Of a stretch of DNA of 64,000 nucleotides, positions 33,122-44,351 are shown in pieces. The DNA comes from Volutella citrinella (taxonomy: Eukaryota; Ascomycota; Sordariomycetes; Hypocreales; Nectriaceae), in assembly GCA_034401135.1 (NCBI GenBank), contig JAWZSP010000004.1, forward strand, positions 806,001 to 870,000. Reading direction: 5' to 3'. Position 1 is the first letter of the stretch, and each line of letters starts with the position of its first letter. Under the pieces are notes generated by a model. The model did no database searches. It saw nothing but the letters and a program-made list of their open reading frames with translations, and was not told the origin of the DNA. A program made the position numbers and the translations under genes.

Positions 33122-35191
33122 TCACAAAAGATGAATCCCCTCCAATTTGCCCTTGACCTCGACCACCTCGCTGGTTCGTATCTCAGTCTTGTACCCCCTC
33201 TTCCTCCCCACAACAAAAAGCTGCAGCTTGTGGACTTCGTTGGAAGCATCAGTCCTGAATTGCACCTCCTTGCCCTGCCGGACCCCAAAGACAGCATGCC
33301 TCTCCTCCCCGTCAACCATCCACTGCGCCGAGAGCGCCACCCCAGGGTCCCAGCGGCCCGCATCTATCTCAATAGTCGAGCTAGTCCCTCCCTCCTCGCA
33401 ATGATCTTGTGCTGAGATTCGGGGCGGACCCTGGCGTGCAAGAGCAGCCTCCCGACCGCCCTTGGAGAGCACATTGGCGAAGTCGTTGCCGCGGGACGAT
33501 GGCCTGGTGACATTTGGCGAGAGAGGCGACTTGCCACCGGGTGCGTGGTCCTTGAACCACTCGTAAAGGAGCTGCAAGTAGTCCCATGTCTCACGGTCCT
33601 CGTAGTGGCCGCCGTGATCCTTGCCAGGGAAAACACGAAAGGTGGCCCAGTCCTCGCCCCCCTGGGCAGCCACCCGCTTCTGGAACTCGTCGACGCCTTC
33701 ATTTAGATAAAAGTCATCCCACGTGCCGACGTACACGTGCAGACGGCCTCGAAGCACATTCCCCAGATTCTTCTCGCCGTCCCAGTTGCGTAGAATGTAA
33801 TCTGCTAGGTCCATATCCTTCCAGTGCTCGACGGCCTCGGGGTAGATCTCACCAGTGACCTTGTCCCACGGCTCGAGAGGGTAGCCGTTGAGGCCCTGGA
33901 CGCCAAAGACGGCGTTCCAAATGTCCCACTGGCTCGAGGAGCGGGACGAGGTGCCGTACACCAGCTCCAGTTGGTTTTCTTGGGCAACTGTGGAAAGCAC
34001 CCTCTCCTCACCGTCTTCAAATTCCCGTTCAGATGGGGTAGCGCTACCGTCAGCCTGCACATAGGCATTCTCGCTGTCGTAGAGCGGAATAGCCCCGTGG
34101 CGGTGAAAGTCTAAAGAGTCTGGGTACGACGAGAAGCACGCGCCAAAGAGATCTGGTCGAAAGATGACGCTGGCCATGGATACCCAGCCGCCGGTCGAGC
34201 CGCCCTCCTGAACGCGGCCATACGGTTCGGCCACAGTGTTGAACATGCTGTCAATGGTTGGGACGAGCTCATCGTTTATAGCGTCACCCCAAGGGCCTAG
34301 GTTCGCCGAATTGATGCCGTACGAGTTGTTGTAGTACGGCGTCTCGTGGCGTATAATCACCAGTATCATCCGCGGTGCCGGCTTGCCGCTCTCAGAAGAG
34401 ACAACGCCGGCATCCCACAAGGCCGTGAAGCTCGAGGCGGGATACCCAAAGGCGCCATCCGAGCCCGGCCAGTGACCCTGCGAGTAGACTACCGGATACC
34501 GCGTCTCCCTGTCGCTGGCATCGTACCCGTGCGGCAGCAGCACGTTGGCGCCTACGTACATATCGCGGCCCCAGAAGCGGCTGAGGGTCTCGCTGCGGAT
34601 CTTGACAAACTTGAGAAGCGGCAGGTCTTCGTAGTTGGCCTGCGAGCAGCCTCCAATCTCCTTAGCGGCCAAGTCCGCAACGGGTTCTCCCTTGTTGAAC
34701 GATAGCTGGAGTATCTGGGTGTCGCCGTGGATGGTTACGTCAACAGCAGGCGTCAAGAGACTGCCGCAGCCACCAAAGCTGGGGTTTCCGTCACCGCACG
34801 GGAAGTGAACGTCGATCTGTGAGCCATCGCGCCGATTTGCACGCTCATACCTTGTTAGGAACGCCTGCATCGTGTAGTTTCCGGGAAAAAGGGCGTCCAT
34901 GCTGACGGTAGGGTAACCGTAGACACCCTCGTCAGTGTCATCGTCGCCGCCCCCTCCCATGAGCACGGTGCTGCCGGCCTGCAACCCGAAAACGTTGAGA
35001 CCATAGAACTGGCTGCGGGTGTGAGTGACTGCGAGTCCGATGTTGTCCTTCGGATCGGTGCCCCGAGGCGCAAAGACGAGCACGATGCGGCCGTTGACGG
35101 GGCCGTCCAAGAGGCCATCTGCCACACCGATCTTCACCTGCAGTCTCCTTACCTTGCTTGAGGTAGCGAGCGCATATTGACGGACGCCCAT
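33122..35191 (-). CDS. Large alpha/beta-hydrolase esterase (Fes/esterase D type)
   Basis: The product is 689 aa counted from ATG 35191, the first in-frame ATG; the open frame continues upstream to at least 35329. The 5' end is unresolved. A spliced leader exon with a signal peptide is likely (a hydrophobic MVLFLQLQL-type stretch lies upstream in another frame). An N-terminal beta-rich domain of about 220 residues precedes an esterase domain of the PF00756 type. The nucleophile serine sits in GGSTGGW (codon at 34196-34198), and a histidine lies in GKDHGGHY, the expected catalytic position. About 110 further residues follow, probably beta-sandwich. The substrate is unknown: siderophore, feruloyl or other esters are possible. 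It lies between a signal-peptide peptidase gene and a small gene with a signal peptide. Confidence 0.75.
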   Translation of the reverse strand: MGVRQYALATSSKVRRLQVKIGVADGLLDGPVNGRIVLVFAPRGTDPKDNIGLAVTHTRSQFYGLNVFGLQAGSTVLMGGGGDDDTDEGVYGYPTVSMDALFPGNYTMQAFLTRYERANRRDGSQIDVHFPCGDGNPSFGGCGSLLTPAVDVTIHGDTQILQLSFNKGEPVADLAAKEIGGCSQANYEDLPLLKFVKIRSETLSRFWGRDMYVGANVLLPHGYDASDRETRYPVVYSQGHWPGSDGAFGYPASSFTALWDAGVVSSESGKPAPRMILVIIRHETPYYNNSYGINSANLGPWGDAINDELVPTIDSMFNTVAEPYGRVQEGGSTGGWVSMASVIFRPDLFGACFSSYPDSLDFHRHGAIPLYDSENAYVQADGSATPSEREFEDGEERVLSTVAQENQLELVYGTSSRSSSQWDIWNAVFGVQGLNGYPLEPWDKVTGEIYPEAVEHWKDMDLADYILRNWDGEKNLGNVLRGRLHVYVGTWDDFYLNEGVDEFQKRVAAQGGEDWATFRVFPGKDHGGHYEDRETWDYLQLLYEWFKDHAPGGKSPLSPNVTRPSSRGNDFANVLSKGGREAALARQGPPRISAQDHCEEGGTSSTIEIDAGRWDPGVALSAQWMVDGEERHAVFGVRQGKEVQFRTDASNEVHKLQLFVVGRKRGYKTEIRTSEVVEVKGKLEGIHLL

Positions 35192-35629
35192 CTTCGTTTG
35201 GGCTGAATAAATGTCACAGACTGCTTCCAGGCTGTAGGTGTCTGGGGGAGGAACTGCAGTCTGACATGTGGAGGCTGAGTTGGAGTTGCAGAAATAAGAC
35301 CATCTCACGATTGAAAGTGGGGAGAGCAATGCTAGTCATTGGCCAATGCAGTTGATGGCGGGTGCCTTCACACAATTCACGAGTTAAACAACTGCCCAGC
35401 ACTAAAATGAGCAAAACCATCCACAGTATCACGACTATCGAATGGTAAATACATGTAGGTGCGATGGTTGCAGAGAGCAAACGATTAAATGCATACATGA
35501 GTAGGAGTCAACGATGACAGAACTCTCAAACTAGCTAAGCTTATCGAGATTATGAAATGCCACGGTCTATCAAGTACAGAATTCTCTGAAAAAAACAATC
35601 AGATGCATAAATTAGGCCAACAAGCCAGG
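35192..35629. promoter_or_regulatory. Upstream region and unresolved 5' end of the esterase gene
   Basis: This interval should contain the true first exon or promoter of the esterase and the 3' end of the next minus-strand gene. Open reading continues in the esterase frame to at least 35329, but without an ATG. I could not choose a splice pair with confidence. Confidence 0.4.
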
Positions 35630-36329
35630 TTAATAATGGTCATAACGCCCCTTCAGAAACTGAGTGGCTTGCATGGAAAACAAGCTCGAGTTTTTCTCAT
35701 CCCCAGCCCACGCGTCAACAGTTATGGTGTAGGTGCCCGTCCTGATAAACATTGGGACGAGAAAAAAGTCAAAGAGCATGCTCGCATCGCCGCTGCTGGG
35801 TAGGTATTGCACAGGAGCCTCATTCTCGTCGCGGATCACAAGGTGAGCCCACATGTTCTCGCCAGCCACCAACGGGCCCCGGCTAGACGGGAACTCTTCC
35901 TTTGTGCCATCGGTCCAGACGACAGACGTCGATACACGCACTGTCGCATTAACCAGGCCGCCGCCAGGAAGCCCTAGCTCCTTCTTTTTCGATGCGGGGA
36001 TCGCGCCGCTCATGAAGGCGAACAACAACTGGTTACTTGGTACGGAGCTTAGTTAGCAATCCGGAGCTAGAACGAGAGAGGACAGCAAATGCATACATTT
36101 TGATGGCCTCGGGAGCGATTTGGACAAAATCAACTTCGAATATCTGGTCTTCCCTGGGTACGGGGCCGAAGGTAGCGTTGTTGGGGCCAGGCACTCTCTC
36201 ACCGAGCGTCCCTGTTGTGGCGCCGTTGCCAGCAGCGATGGGAACTTGCTGGGTGGCAGGCTGCACCGGGCTGGCAATGGCTAGGGCAGCGGCGTAGAGG
36301 GCTAGTGCGTGCGGGATGAATGATTTCAT
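35630..36329 (-). CDS. Small secreted protein of unknown function
   Basis: Model: complement(join(35630..36035,36097..36329)), 212 aa. The ATG at 36329 opens a clear signal peptide (MKSFIPHALALYAAALAIAS, cleavage near residue 20). The 61-nt intron has donor GTATGC, a GCTAAC branch point and acceptor AAG at 36036-36037, giving an unbroken IKINQLLFAFMSG junction. The mature part looks like a single beta-sandwich, with alternating strands such as NATVRVSTSVVWTDG and TGTYTITVDAWAGD, and an NxT glycosylation site near the start (NNATF). I do not recognise the family. It could be a secreted binding protein or effector. Confidence 0.75.
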
Positions 36330-36809
36330 TGCCAAATTTGCTTTATTCTTTGCCTCGTGGGTGAGCAGGAACGAGAGATGAGGCGGCAGAAAAGAGAGTG
36401 GTGTGTGGAGACGTGATAAGGAAGATATGTCACGCGTCGAGAAGAAATGGAATCTGTCAAGAGAGAGGAGAGAATGGGAAGACCCAGGTGGAAAACCCTA
36501 CCAGGCAGCAGGTTGTTGGTTCTGTTGGTTCTGCCATGTCACTTCAGCCTCGGGCGTGGCTGTGTCCGCTGTAATTACTTGTCAACAGGGGCCCAGTACT
36601 CTGAAACCCTAGGCCCTGTTCAGCCGCGCCCGCACTGAGCAACAGTCGACGACAACGAGCAGGGATGGGGCCTGGGGTCTATGCACATATAGGCTATTAC
36701 GGCCCTCTGCCAGTTGTCATTTTGCATTACAGTTGTAGAGGCCCTAAAATCGGTCACCATTCTGCAAATAGCAACTCAAGCTTCCTGCCAATGATGTCTC
36801 TGCTCTGTT
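36330..36809. promoter_or_regulatory. Promoter region of the small secreted protein
   Basis: This 480-bp stretch lies between the secreted-protein start codon and the stop of the next minus-strand gene. A purine-rich segment (about 36400-36500) contains several AGAG runs. No gene or known motif was recognised. Confidence 0.4.
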
Positions 36810-37592
36810 CTACGCCACCGGCCAGTTCTTGTTGAAGACAATACAGCTTCCATTCGAGCTTTTGCCAATCCCCTCGTCACTCAGAAACACGGCATACTTG
36901 GCAACGTGCTCAGTCGGAACACCCGACTTCCCCGGCTCGAGCCCCGGGTTTGTCTCCTTCATGAGCTGCATGCCCGCCATGTTGATGCCATCATGGAACG
37001 AGTCGGAGATGTTGGTCGTGTCCATGCCGCCTAGTAGCAGCGCCACGCAGCTCACGCCCTTGGGACCGTAGTAACCCGCCGTGTTCTTGGTCAGGGCCAG
37101 CACGCCATGCTTGGCCGCTGAGTAGGCGACGCCGGCCGCCGTGCCGCGGAACGAGGCGTTGGACCCGATGTTGATGATGATGCCGCTGCCCTGCTTCTCC
37201 ATGAGCTGCACCGCGTACTTGGTCACCAGGAAGGGGCCCGTGAGGTTGACCGCCAGCACCTTGTCCCACAGGCGCTTCTCGCAGGAGCCGGCTGGGTCGA
37301 AGTGGTCCATGATGCCGGCATTGTTCACCACAAAGTCCACACGCCCGAGCTTCTCGACGGTGGTGGCGATGAGCTTCTCGACGGACAGCTCGTCGGTGAC
37401 GTTGACCTCTGTTGCCACGACCTTGCCCGGGTACTTTTCGCTCAGGGTCGTCTCGGCTGCGGCAAGGCGCTCGGCGTTGACGTCGCAGACAACAACGCTT
37501 GCGCCGTTGGATAGATACTCGCTTGCGATGTCGTAGCCCAGACCGCCGGCCGAGCCAGTCACAATGGCAACCTTTCCTTCAAACGACGGCAT
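36810..37592 (-). CDS. Classical short-chain dehydrogenase/reductase
   Basis: Single exon, 260 aa, starting at ATG 37592 (MPSFEGKVAIVTGSAGGLG). The full set of SDR features is present: cofactor motif TGSAGGLG (residues 12-19), an acidic D at the end of strand 2 (VVVCDVN) that favours NAD(H), NNAG at 90-93, catalytic Ser144, Tyr157 and Lys161 (YSAAK), and the usual substrate loop after it. The length and motifs resemble 3-oxoacyl-ACP-reductase-type and 3-hydroxysteroid-type fungal SDRs. The substrate cannot be read from the sequence. A longer upstream in-frame extension exists but has no family support. Confidence 0.85.
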   Translation of the reverse strand: MPSFEGKVAIVTGSAGGLGYDIASEYLSNGASVVVCDVNAERLAAAETTLSEKYPGKVVATEVNVTDELSVEKLIATTVEKLGRVDFVVNNAGIMDHFDPAGSCEKRLWDKVLAVNLTGPFLVTKYAVQLMEKQGSGIIINIGSNASFRGTAAGVAYSAAKHGVLALTKNTAGYYGPKGVSCVALLLGGMDTTNISDSFHDGINMAGMQLMKETNPGLEPGKSGVPTEHVAKYAVFLSDEGIGKSSNGSCIVFNKNWPVA

Positions 37593-38332
37593 CTTGAGCG
37601 GAGCTGAGACAGAGTTGGACGAACTGCGGGGTAGAAGCAAGGTCGAGAGCTGTGGTGTGACGTGACGGCCGAGAGTTTGGCTGTCCCCTTCATATATTGA
37701 CCACCACGCCTTACAGATCGGTTTCGCTCTCGGTTTTCGCTCGCTTCGTGTCGGTTTCGCACCCAGACACCCAATGAAAACCCCAGGAGATCCCCGCACC
37801 CGCACATCTCTCACCGCGATCTATGGTCTTTACGCGTATAGCACATCCCGAGCGTTGACCGCTTTTTGAGCCCCTCTGGTCGCAATGGTCCATGCATTGG
37901 TATCTCAAGGCGACATTTGATTTGCAGGGTTCTCCGCAACATCTCATAGTACTTCACTAAATACGAGTCTTCCCAGTTCAAATAAGCCTAGTCAACTATT
38001 AGCCAAGCTTGGCGATGCGGTGTCAGGCAGCGAGGATAAAAATGGACCATTCCCATGTTGCAGGTCACATCAGATGCTTCTTCTGTGCGTCTAAGTCGTT
38101 TACTAGTCTATGGCCCAGCGCGGGTTCGGGCTGTGTGTAGCCAAAGGCTTCGATATACAGACCCCAAACCTGCTGCACGTTATGGGTGAACTGACTGGCC
38201 CAGGATTTGATGAGGGTTCATTGCTCATTGATAATAATATTGTGATCCTGGAACGCCTGTGATATGTACATTTCTATCATGTTCTTTGCCCAAAAATTCT
38301 ATCCGTGTCGTCAAGCAGCCTCCAGTCTTCGT
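37593..38332. promoter_or_regulatory. Promoter region of the classical SDR gene
   Basis: This 740-bp stretch separates two minus-strand genes. A TCATATATTGA segment about 100 bp upstream of the SDR start is TATA-like. No other gene or motif was recognised. Confidence 0.4.
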
Positions 38333-39862
38333 TCATGTCCTTCCAGGCCTGCGGCTCTTCCTGTCCATGTCCTTCATCTGCACGAGCTGCGTCTCGTCCC
38401 CGTCGCTGTACTCGACTGCAAACTGGCGTTGGCAGGTGATTCCGTGATCAGGCATCGACTCATTTGTGACAGATGTTGCCCCTGTCTTGTTGTCCGACCT
38501 CATCCTGGCGAAATGATCTGATCGCTGCACGCTCCCGGCTGAAGGATCATACGCGTGGCTGTTGCCAACTCCGGAGCCGAAGAAGGTGTTGGGGAAGAGA
38601 TGGGCCAGAAAGAGGCGGATCGACGGCATGCAGGCGCAGATGATTCCGACATTGAGTTCGACCATGGACCATACGGCAATGGGGATGTAGTCCCAGGTAA
38701 TGTTGGGGTTATCGGCTTTGAACTTGATAACGGCATCAAACCGCACCATGCTGATCACGGTAACACTGCGTGTCGTGTCAGCTTGGCTTGCGAGTCTAGT
38801 ATAGAACATTCAGAACTTACAAGGTTCCCACACCAAACATCAAGCCCACGGCAACCTTCTTCTTGAAGTTGAGATTCAATGATCTAAGTTGCCAGATGGG
38901 AATAGCCAGCATCCACAGGTCGATGACGACGCTGATGATGGAGTTTGCGATGGCCACTGCGCTAATATCTGCGCAGGTGCCTTTGTGCTCGCCATCCCAC
39001 CGGTTCCAATAGTAGTTCATGGGCCGGCAGATGAGGAACATGGCCATGAAGAAGCTCAGACCCCAGAGGATGTTGAGGGCAATGGTAACCCATAACAGAT
39101 TCCGCACGAGTTTGCTCGGGAAGATTCGTAGATAAAACAGCAGCAGCGAGATCTTGAGGAACGCGAGCTGCACAAAATAGGCGCCTGCGAGCACAAAAAA
39201 GTAGACCATAAAGGTGGTGATCTGGTTCGGTTTCAGGGTCCAGATATCCTTGCCCAGACCACTGGGGCCCATGCCGTGGGCGTTGCAAACGGTGCTGATG
39301 ATCATGGCGATGCCGCTGACGAGAATGGTCCAGTCGTCCGCGCCGAGTCCGACTCCGGTGTACAGCTTTGCGAAGAAGCGCTGGAGAATGCAGAGGACGG
39401 CGACGAAGCAGAGGACGATGTTGGTGACGGTGTACGTGTTGGTCCGGTCGCGAGGGGTGTAGCCGCAAAGACTCAGCGTGGTGTTTTGTGAGACTGCAGG
39501 CGAGGTGAGTTGGGGAACTTGCAGCTTCAATCCGACACGCTGTGAGCATTCGACGTACCTAGGATCTGCTTCACGGTGCAGCTCATCTTTAGGCAAGTCG
39601 TTAGTTGTAGTTGTAACGGCTCGTCTGTACACAGACAGGTTTGGTTGGTCAAGGCGCAATTGGAGTTGGCGACGGAGGACATGAAGCATTCGAGCTGGAC
39701 GAGATCAGCATGTGGATCGCCGCTCACCACGCTCACCTAAATACTCACTGCACATGGAGGTAAAGCTGACAGAGCAGCCATCTGGCCCAGATCATCCTGG
39801 GCCAGCACGGCAGAAGAGGCTGCCAGGCACAGGGCCGCGCACCACTTGATAAACGATACCAT
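38333..39862 (-). CDS. CFEM-domain GPCR-like membrane protein (Pth11 type)
   Basis: Model: complement(join(38333..38765,38821..39493,39559..39694,39749..39862)), 451 aa, all four exons in frame. It starts with a signal peptide (MVSFIKWCAALCLAASSAVLA). A CFEM domain follows with eight cysteines at 37, 41, 51, 58, 60, 72, 77 and 93, the CxCx(11)CxxxxC-like spacing of the family. Seven hydrophobic helices come next (residues about 105-365), with the family marks YTGVGLGADDW, YLRIFP and the YYWNRWDG loop, and then a charged cytoplasmic tail. Pth11-like receptors in plant and insect pathogens sense surfaces or nutrients upstream of cAMP signalling. The ligand is unknown. Such genes are often expanded in pathogenic Pezizomycotina. 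Confidence 0.88.
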
Positions 39863-41934
39863 GGTGTAGAGCCCAGAGCGGCTACATCTGCACACCACAA
39901 GCGAGTTAACCAGAGAAGAGCTGCAGGTAGCAAATGAGGATCCGGCCGAGTCTTAAGATGCAGAATACCCCTACAAGCAAAGCCGCCCTGACCCTGCCCG
40001 GGACTGGGTGCCCAGACCTTAGTGTCCGTGAGCAAGGCCGCCCACTTGGTTTTAGTGGCATCGGACTGCGGCCACGGGGATTTTAGTACTGGGTCTGCAG
40101 CAAGGCGGTTATCTGCTAGGCCAGATCGCGGTTGTGCCCCTGGCTCATGACGCTCCGTGCTGCGATCCCCCCATGATAGACCCCATCGAGGACCAGGGCT
40201 GGCAGGCTGCCCCCCCTGAAGGCGTGAAACCTCCTCCGCGCTGCCAGCCATTGTGGCGGGGCTTTGACAGGTCTCCAACTGAGCCATGTGGGGAGTTATG
40301 AGGCGGACAGTCGCACTACGGGATCAAAGTCGCTGTTCCTCCAATGGACGGTGGCAGACGGCATACGAACTGCCCCAACATACGATAGCCTTTCGGCGCT
40401 CGGACTGGTGCAGCTTGGGAGGAACTGTTTCAGCGGGGTCGTGCATGTTCGTAAGGTGGACAATCACATATCCGCAGACATACCCACGTGCGGTGCATGT
40501 ATGTAGGTCTGTGATGCTGCCTTTCGATTGTCGCGCCGTATCGACTGATCCGAGTTGGGAACGCTGCTCGATCTACGGACTAGGGGGGGACAAAAAGCAA
40601 GAAAGCATGTTGCGAAGCAGATCTTAGCCAATGCCCTTGCGAACTGATTCCTTGCAAGTGTCGATGGTCGAGGCATTTTCTCCACTGCAAGCCGAGCGAA
40701 TTTTTAAGCCGGAACGGCAGTCCACCAGTCTAGCAACCGCACGGCACTTGAGAAGACCAATCCAGCTATTCCAATCACGCATTCTCATATGCTAAAGTGT
40801 TCTCCAATATGGTAGTTAGATTGAAGATAATGATACTTTCGCCCCATCCCCTTCCCATCTTCCGTGACAAGCGGGAGGAACCTGTGGCGTGATAGATGGC
40901 AGGGTTCCGAATCCAGGGCCAGAAGTTCCCAGAGGGGCAGGGAAAACGAGTCGCATCCCTGCATGCCGTGATACCCTCAACCCTGCGAGGCCGTGCTGCG
41001 GCTCCAGGAACGGCAACTCGTACGGCACAGCGCAATCCCAGACGCTCGACCCCACCAATAGCCTAACGGCTTAACATCGGTAGTCGATAGACCTAATTAG
41101 CAGGTGGGGAAGGATATGCTTCTGCCAAGCGACGGGGACTGCCTGCTGGGAGTGCTGGCTCAACTGATAGTACCGAATCCGGTTTCTTGGCTCCTCAACT
41201 ACTCAGCTAGCTACAATTGTCAGCCACCTGGATAAGAGCTATATTCTCATTCAACAGGGGTGTCAAGAAAAGCAGGGAAGAAACTCTCCACGCTTTCATA
41301 ACGATTATTTATCCCATGCTTACCCTGCATTGTGCAACTTCTTGTGAAGGAACTCTAGTCCACGAGAAAGAAAGTGGAAAGAATCATGGATGACTGTTGA
41401 TATGCCAAGTCAATTCCCGGCTGCGTATAAACTATTTCACTCTGTCTCACCTGTTTTAGCAGATATTGAAAAGCTGAGCCCTTGTAGTTGGAGGCTCTAA
41501 TTAATAACACCAGTTCTGATGCCTGATTGACAGCACCTAAAAATTCTCCTTCTCAGAACCCCAATGTTGAGCTCTTGTGTAACCATGAGTGGATCGCCGT
41601 TGATGGAGGCTTCCACCGTGCGGGAAAACGCCCGAAAACATGTCGGGTCCGAGCAATGGTTGTGTGTTACACAACCCAGCCTCCATGAAATCAGGCTGCG
41701 CTGGTGATCGACTTTCCAATGTCTCACCCACAACACATCGGCAACATGATATCTCGGATGGGTTAACAGATACATGGCAGAGAATCAGTCTGTTCTCCTA
41801 CCCACCTGGTCGCTACGAAAGAGATGCTCCAGCCAGACAGCTCGACACCACATCGCAGGCACGCCTTAGGAAACCCAGCCTCTTGACATCAACTCTGACA
41901 AAACAACCCCCCCCCCCCCAGCGTCACAAGCAGC
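39863..41934. other. 2.1-kb divergent intergenic region
   Basis: This region lies between the CFEM-GPCR and the orphan plus-strand gene, both transcribed outward. Short open frames here lack motifs and splice structure. A run of 13 C at 41907-41919 ends 15 bp before the orphan gene's ATG. I see no copy of the zinc-cluster palindrome found in the neighbouring promoters; the closest is a half match near 41167. Confidence 0.45.
41907..41919 (+). repeat. C13 homopolymer next to a start codon
   Basis: Thirteen consecutive C residues end 15 bp upstream of the ATG at 41935. The tract lies in the expected 5' UTR and is prone to length variation. Confidence 0.85.
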
Positions 41935-42761
41935 ATGGACACTCCACAGCTAACCAACGTCTGCTATTCGGATGTTGAGGACGGGAAATACCCGACCGTG
42001 AAGCAATTCCTGGGGAGCCCCGTGGTAGGATTCGGCATCGAGTACAAGCAGGGGATGCCGAACGCAGCGCCCCAACTCGCAATGCGGTTCCAGGTACCGA
42101 GCACGCAACTTTTCAACGCAGGCAGCGTGCGACCGATCCAATTCAAGGCCTGTCAGCTCTTTTTGACCCCGGTCGGGCCTCGCGCAGAGGGGCGGCTGAT
42201 GCTCGCGGTAGAGGCCGACATGTCGGAAAACCTCCCCCGCGCCTTGTTTGAATTTGAAATCAAGAGTAAATTCGTGCCGGTTTCGACCTGGATCAAGTAC
42301 TTGATGGGCGATCACCGAATGAAGAATGTATATTCTCACGGGGACCTCACCAAGTTTCGGTTTTCATCCCTTGAAAGTGGTCTGCTTGAGGGCTCCCGCG
42401 ACTACATGTAAGTGAAGACTCCCCAAAACTGTGTGGATCGTTGGTTGATTCGCTCCTCAGCGCCCAATGGATGGTTCGGCTCGCCATGATGGGCATGATT
42501 GGTTGGGAAGCCAAGACTTTGCTCAAGGGAATGGCCGTCTTCGATCCGAATATCGTCGGGAGCCTGCTGCACACCAACGGTTTCCAAGAAATCATTGGTC
42601 ACCGGTTTGACCTCAAGCCTCCTCAGAGCAATGGCTCTAGAATGTGCGATGTTACTCCAGTGAGCATTCACCGGGGAGTGTATTTGGATGCCAGGGTCAA
42701 GCCTCTTGCGGGCTATAACGACATCAAGCTTCCGTATGCCGTCGAGTATGAAGACAAATAG
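41935..42761 (+). CDS. Orphan protein beside the Rieske oxygenase
   Basis: Model: join(41935..42407,42461..42761), 257 aa; 53-nt intron with GTAAGT donor and CAG acceptor, frame kept. I do not recognise the family. No signal peptide or transmembrane helix is evident. The N-terminal half alternates short strands (GSPVVGFGIEYKQG, LAMRFQVPS, KACQLFLTPVG, RLMLAVEADMS), which suggests a beta-rich fold. The second half is mixed, with one helical segment at IAQWMVRLAMMGMIGW. It is convergent with the Rieske gene, 224 bp between the stops. It does not share the zinc-cluster palindrome, so membership in that regulon is uncertain. The coding status is well supported by length and the clean intron. Confidence 0.7.
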
Positions 42762-42985
42762 AGCCGTGGGCCAAGGAGATATTCAGCAACACATTGTGTA
42801 GCTACGAGAAGGTAGTGAGAACGTAAACTATTTCCCCTAGTATTTTGACTTGCAATTCTTGTGGTGCCAAGTAAGGATGTCTACTACCGAATTCTGGTAC
42901 ATCCTGGATCAACGTGCAACAAATGTAACCAACAACAACATCGTCCTGCATTCCAACAAAGTCTTCCAGTTTCTACGACCTCGAT

Positions 42986-44351
42986 TCACCATGCCAGCGC
43001 CTCCTTGTCCTTTCCACAAGCCAGCCCAGAACAGAATCCCATGTCCTGCTTCGTAGCAGAGGAGCCTGCTTCGACCTCTTGCTGCGCAGGCCACAACTGT
43101 CTCTTCGCCGCCTCCTCTAGCTTATGATGCTCGTTGAGAATCTTACGCACCTGGCTCTGAAAGTACAGCGGGCCCTGCTCCATCTTTGGATGCATCTCTC
43201 CGTTGACGAAGACGCCGGCGTTCAGGTTCTTCTGGGCGTTGTTGCAGAGCCACTTGTCCTCGCCCAGGATCCGCTTGAACATTTCGTCGATTCTCTTGAA
43301 GTCTTCGTCGCTGGCGTCCCTGTGGCGGTAGACCTCGTACTCCATGGAGCAGTGCGATGGCGAGGTCGGCACACACCTCATCATGTAGAAGAAGTGGGGT
43401 CTGCATCTGGTCAACTCCATTCAAAAGCTGTCCTGGGTTTAGGAATACTTACGAAACAGTCATGCAGGCGTTAGGAAAGTAATAGTTGCTGACAATGGTC
43501 AAGCCTTCAGATGCTTGGTCGTCGGTGGTGTTGGCAAAGTGCTGAATGTTGCCCCCCTTTGGTTCAACCTTGTAGCTTGACAAGTCGGCCACGTTGCCAG
43601 CGTCAGGGTGCGCAGTTTTGCAATGGTAGCACTCGTTGTAGTTGTCGGCCAACGTCTTCCAGTTGTAGTCGCCACTCATTCCCCAGGTGTGGTCAAAGTG
43701 GTAGTCGTCAAAGTTGAAGGGCTCGTGCCTTGGCATCTGGTCCATCTTGTCAAAGTCCTCGGACCAAGGCTTCGGACTCTTGGCACTCAGGTTCACCCAG
43801 ATGAAGCCTTTGGCGTCGACATGCACGTGAATAGGGAAGAGACTGTTCTTTGTCTTGTCGAAGCCCTCCATGTCATTGTATCCAGGGGCCTTGGCTAGCT
43901 GACCATCGAGGCCATATGACCAGCCATGGTATTTGCAGGAGAGCACACCGGTGGATTTGCCTTCTTCCTTGGTGACAATGGGGAATGCACGGTGTCGACA
44001 AAAGTTGTGGAAGCCGTTGATCTTCCCCTTCCGATTGCGAACGAGGAAAAACTGGAAGCCAGCCTCTTCGAAACGAATCCACTTGCCGTCTTCCACAAAT
44101 CTCAGTTTGTGCGACACCAGGATCCACTGCTTTGAGAAAATGGCCCTCCTTTCCAACTCGTACACTTCCTCGCTTCTATACCACTCAGCTGGCAGCGCCC
44201 GTGTCGTAGATGTAGAGCGGGCGGGCGAGGGGGTAGCCTTGTGGGCGGAATACACCGACGATAGGAATCTCGCCGCAAATGCTGTCAGTACCCCGACTGG
44301 TATAATGACAGAAAAGTATCTGATATCTGAATAGGAGACGCTTAGAGACAT
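42986..44351 (-). CDS. Rieske non-heme iron oxygenase, choline-monooxygenase-like
   Basis: Model: complement(join(42986..43400,43453..44351)), 437 aa. The [2Fe-2S] Rieske site is C118, H120, C139, H142 (CRH...CKYHGW). The mononuclear iron site is in DNYNECYHCKTAH with H243 and H248. The order, length and YHC spacing match choline monooxygenase, which converts choline to betaine aldehyde hydrate, and related fungal quaternary-ammonium oxygenases. A hydrophobic segment at residues about 12-30 could anchor it in a membrane. A CGGATTGTCCG palindrome lies 184 bp upstream of the ATG, the same type found upstream of the MFS gene and both flavin oxidases. The reductase partner is not in the window. 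The substrate (choline, carnitine, other betaines) is inferred. Confidence 0.88.

Noticed and set aside
36810..37814. Longer start for the classical SDR
   Set aside because: The 74 extra residues are promoter-like, and the family begins at the FEGKVAIVTG block. ATG 37592 is preferred.
39745..40287. Minus-strand open frame upstream of the CFEM receptor
   Set aside because: It overlaps the receptor's first exon in another frame. The signal peptide plus eight-cysteine CFEM reading is clearly the real one.
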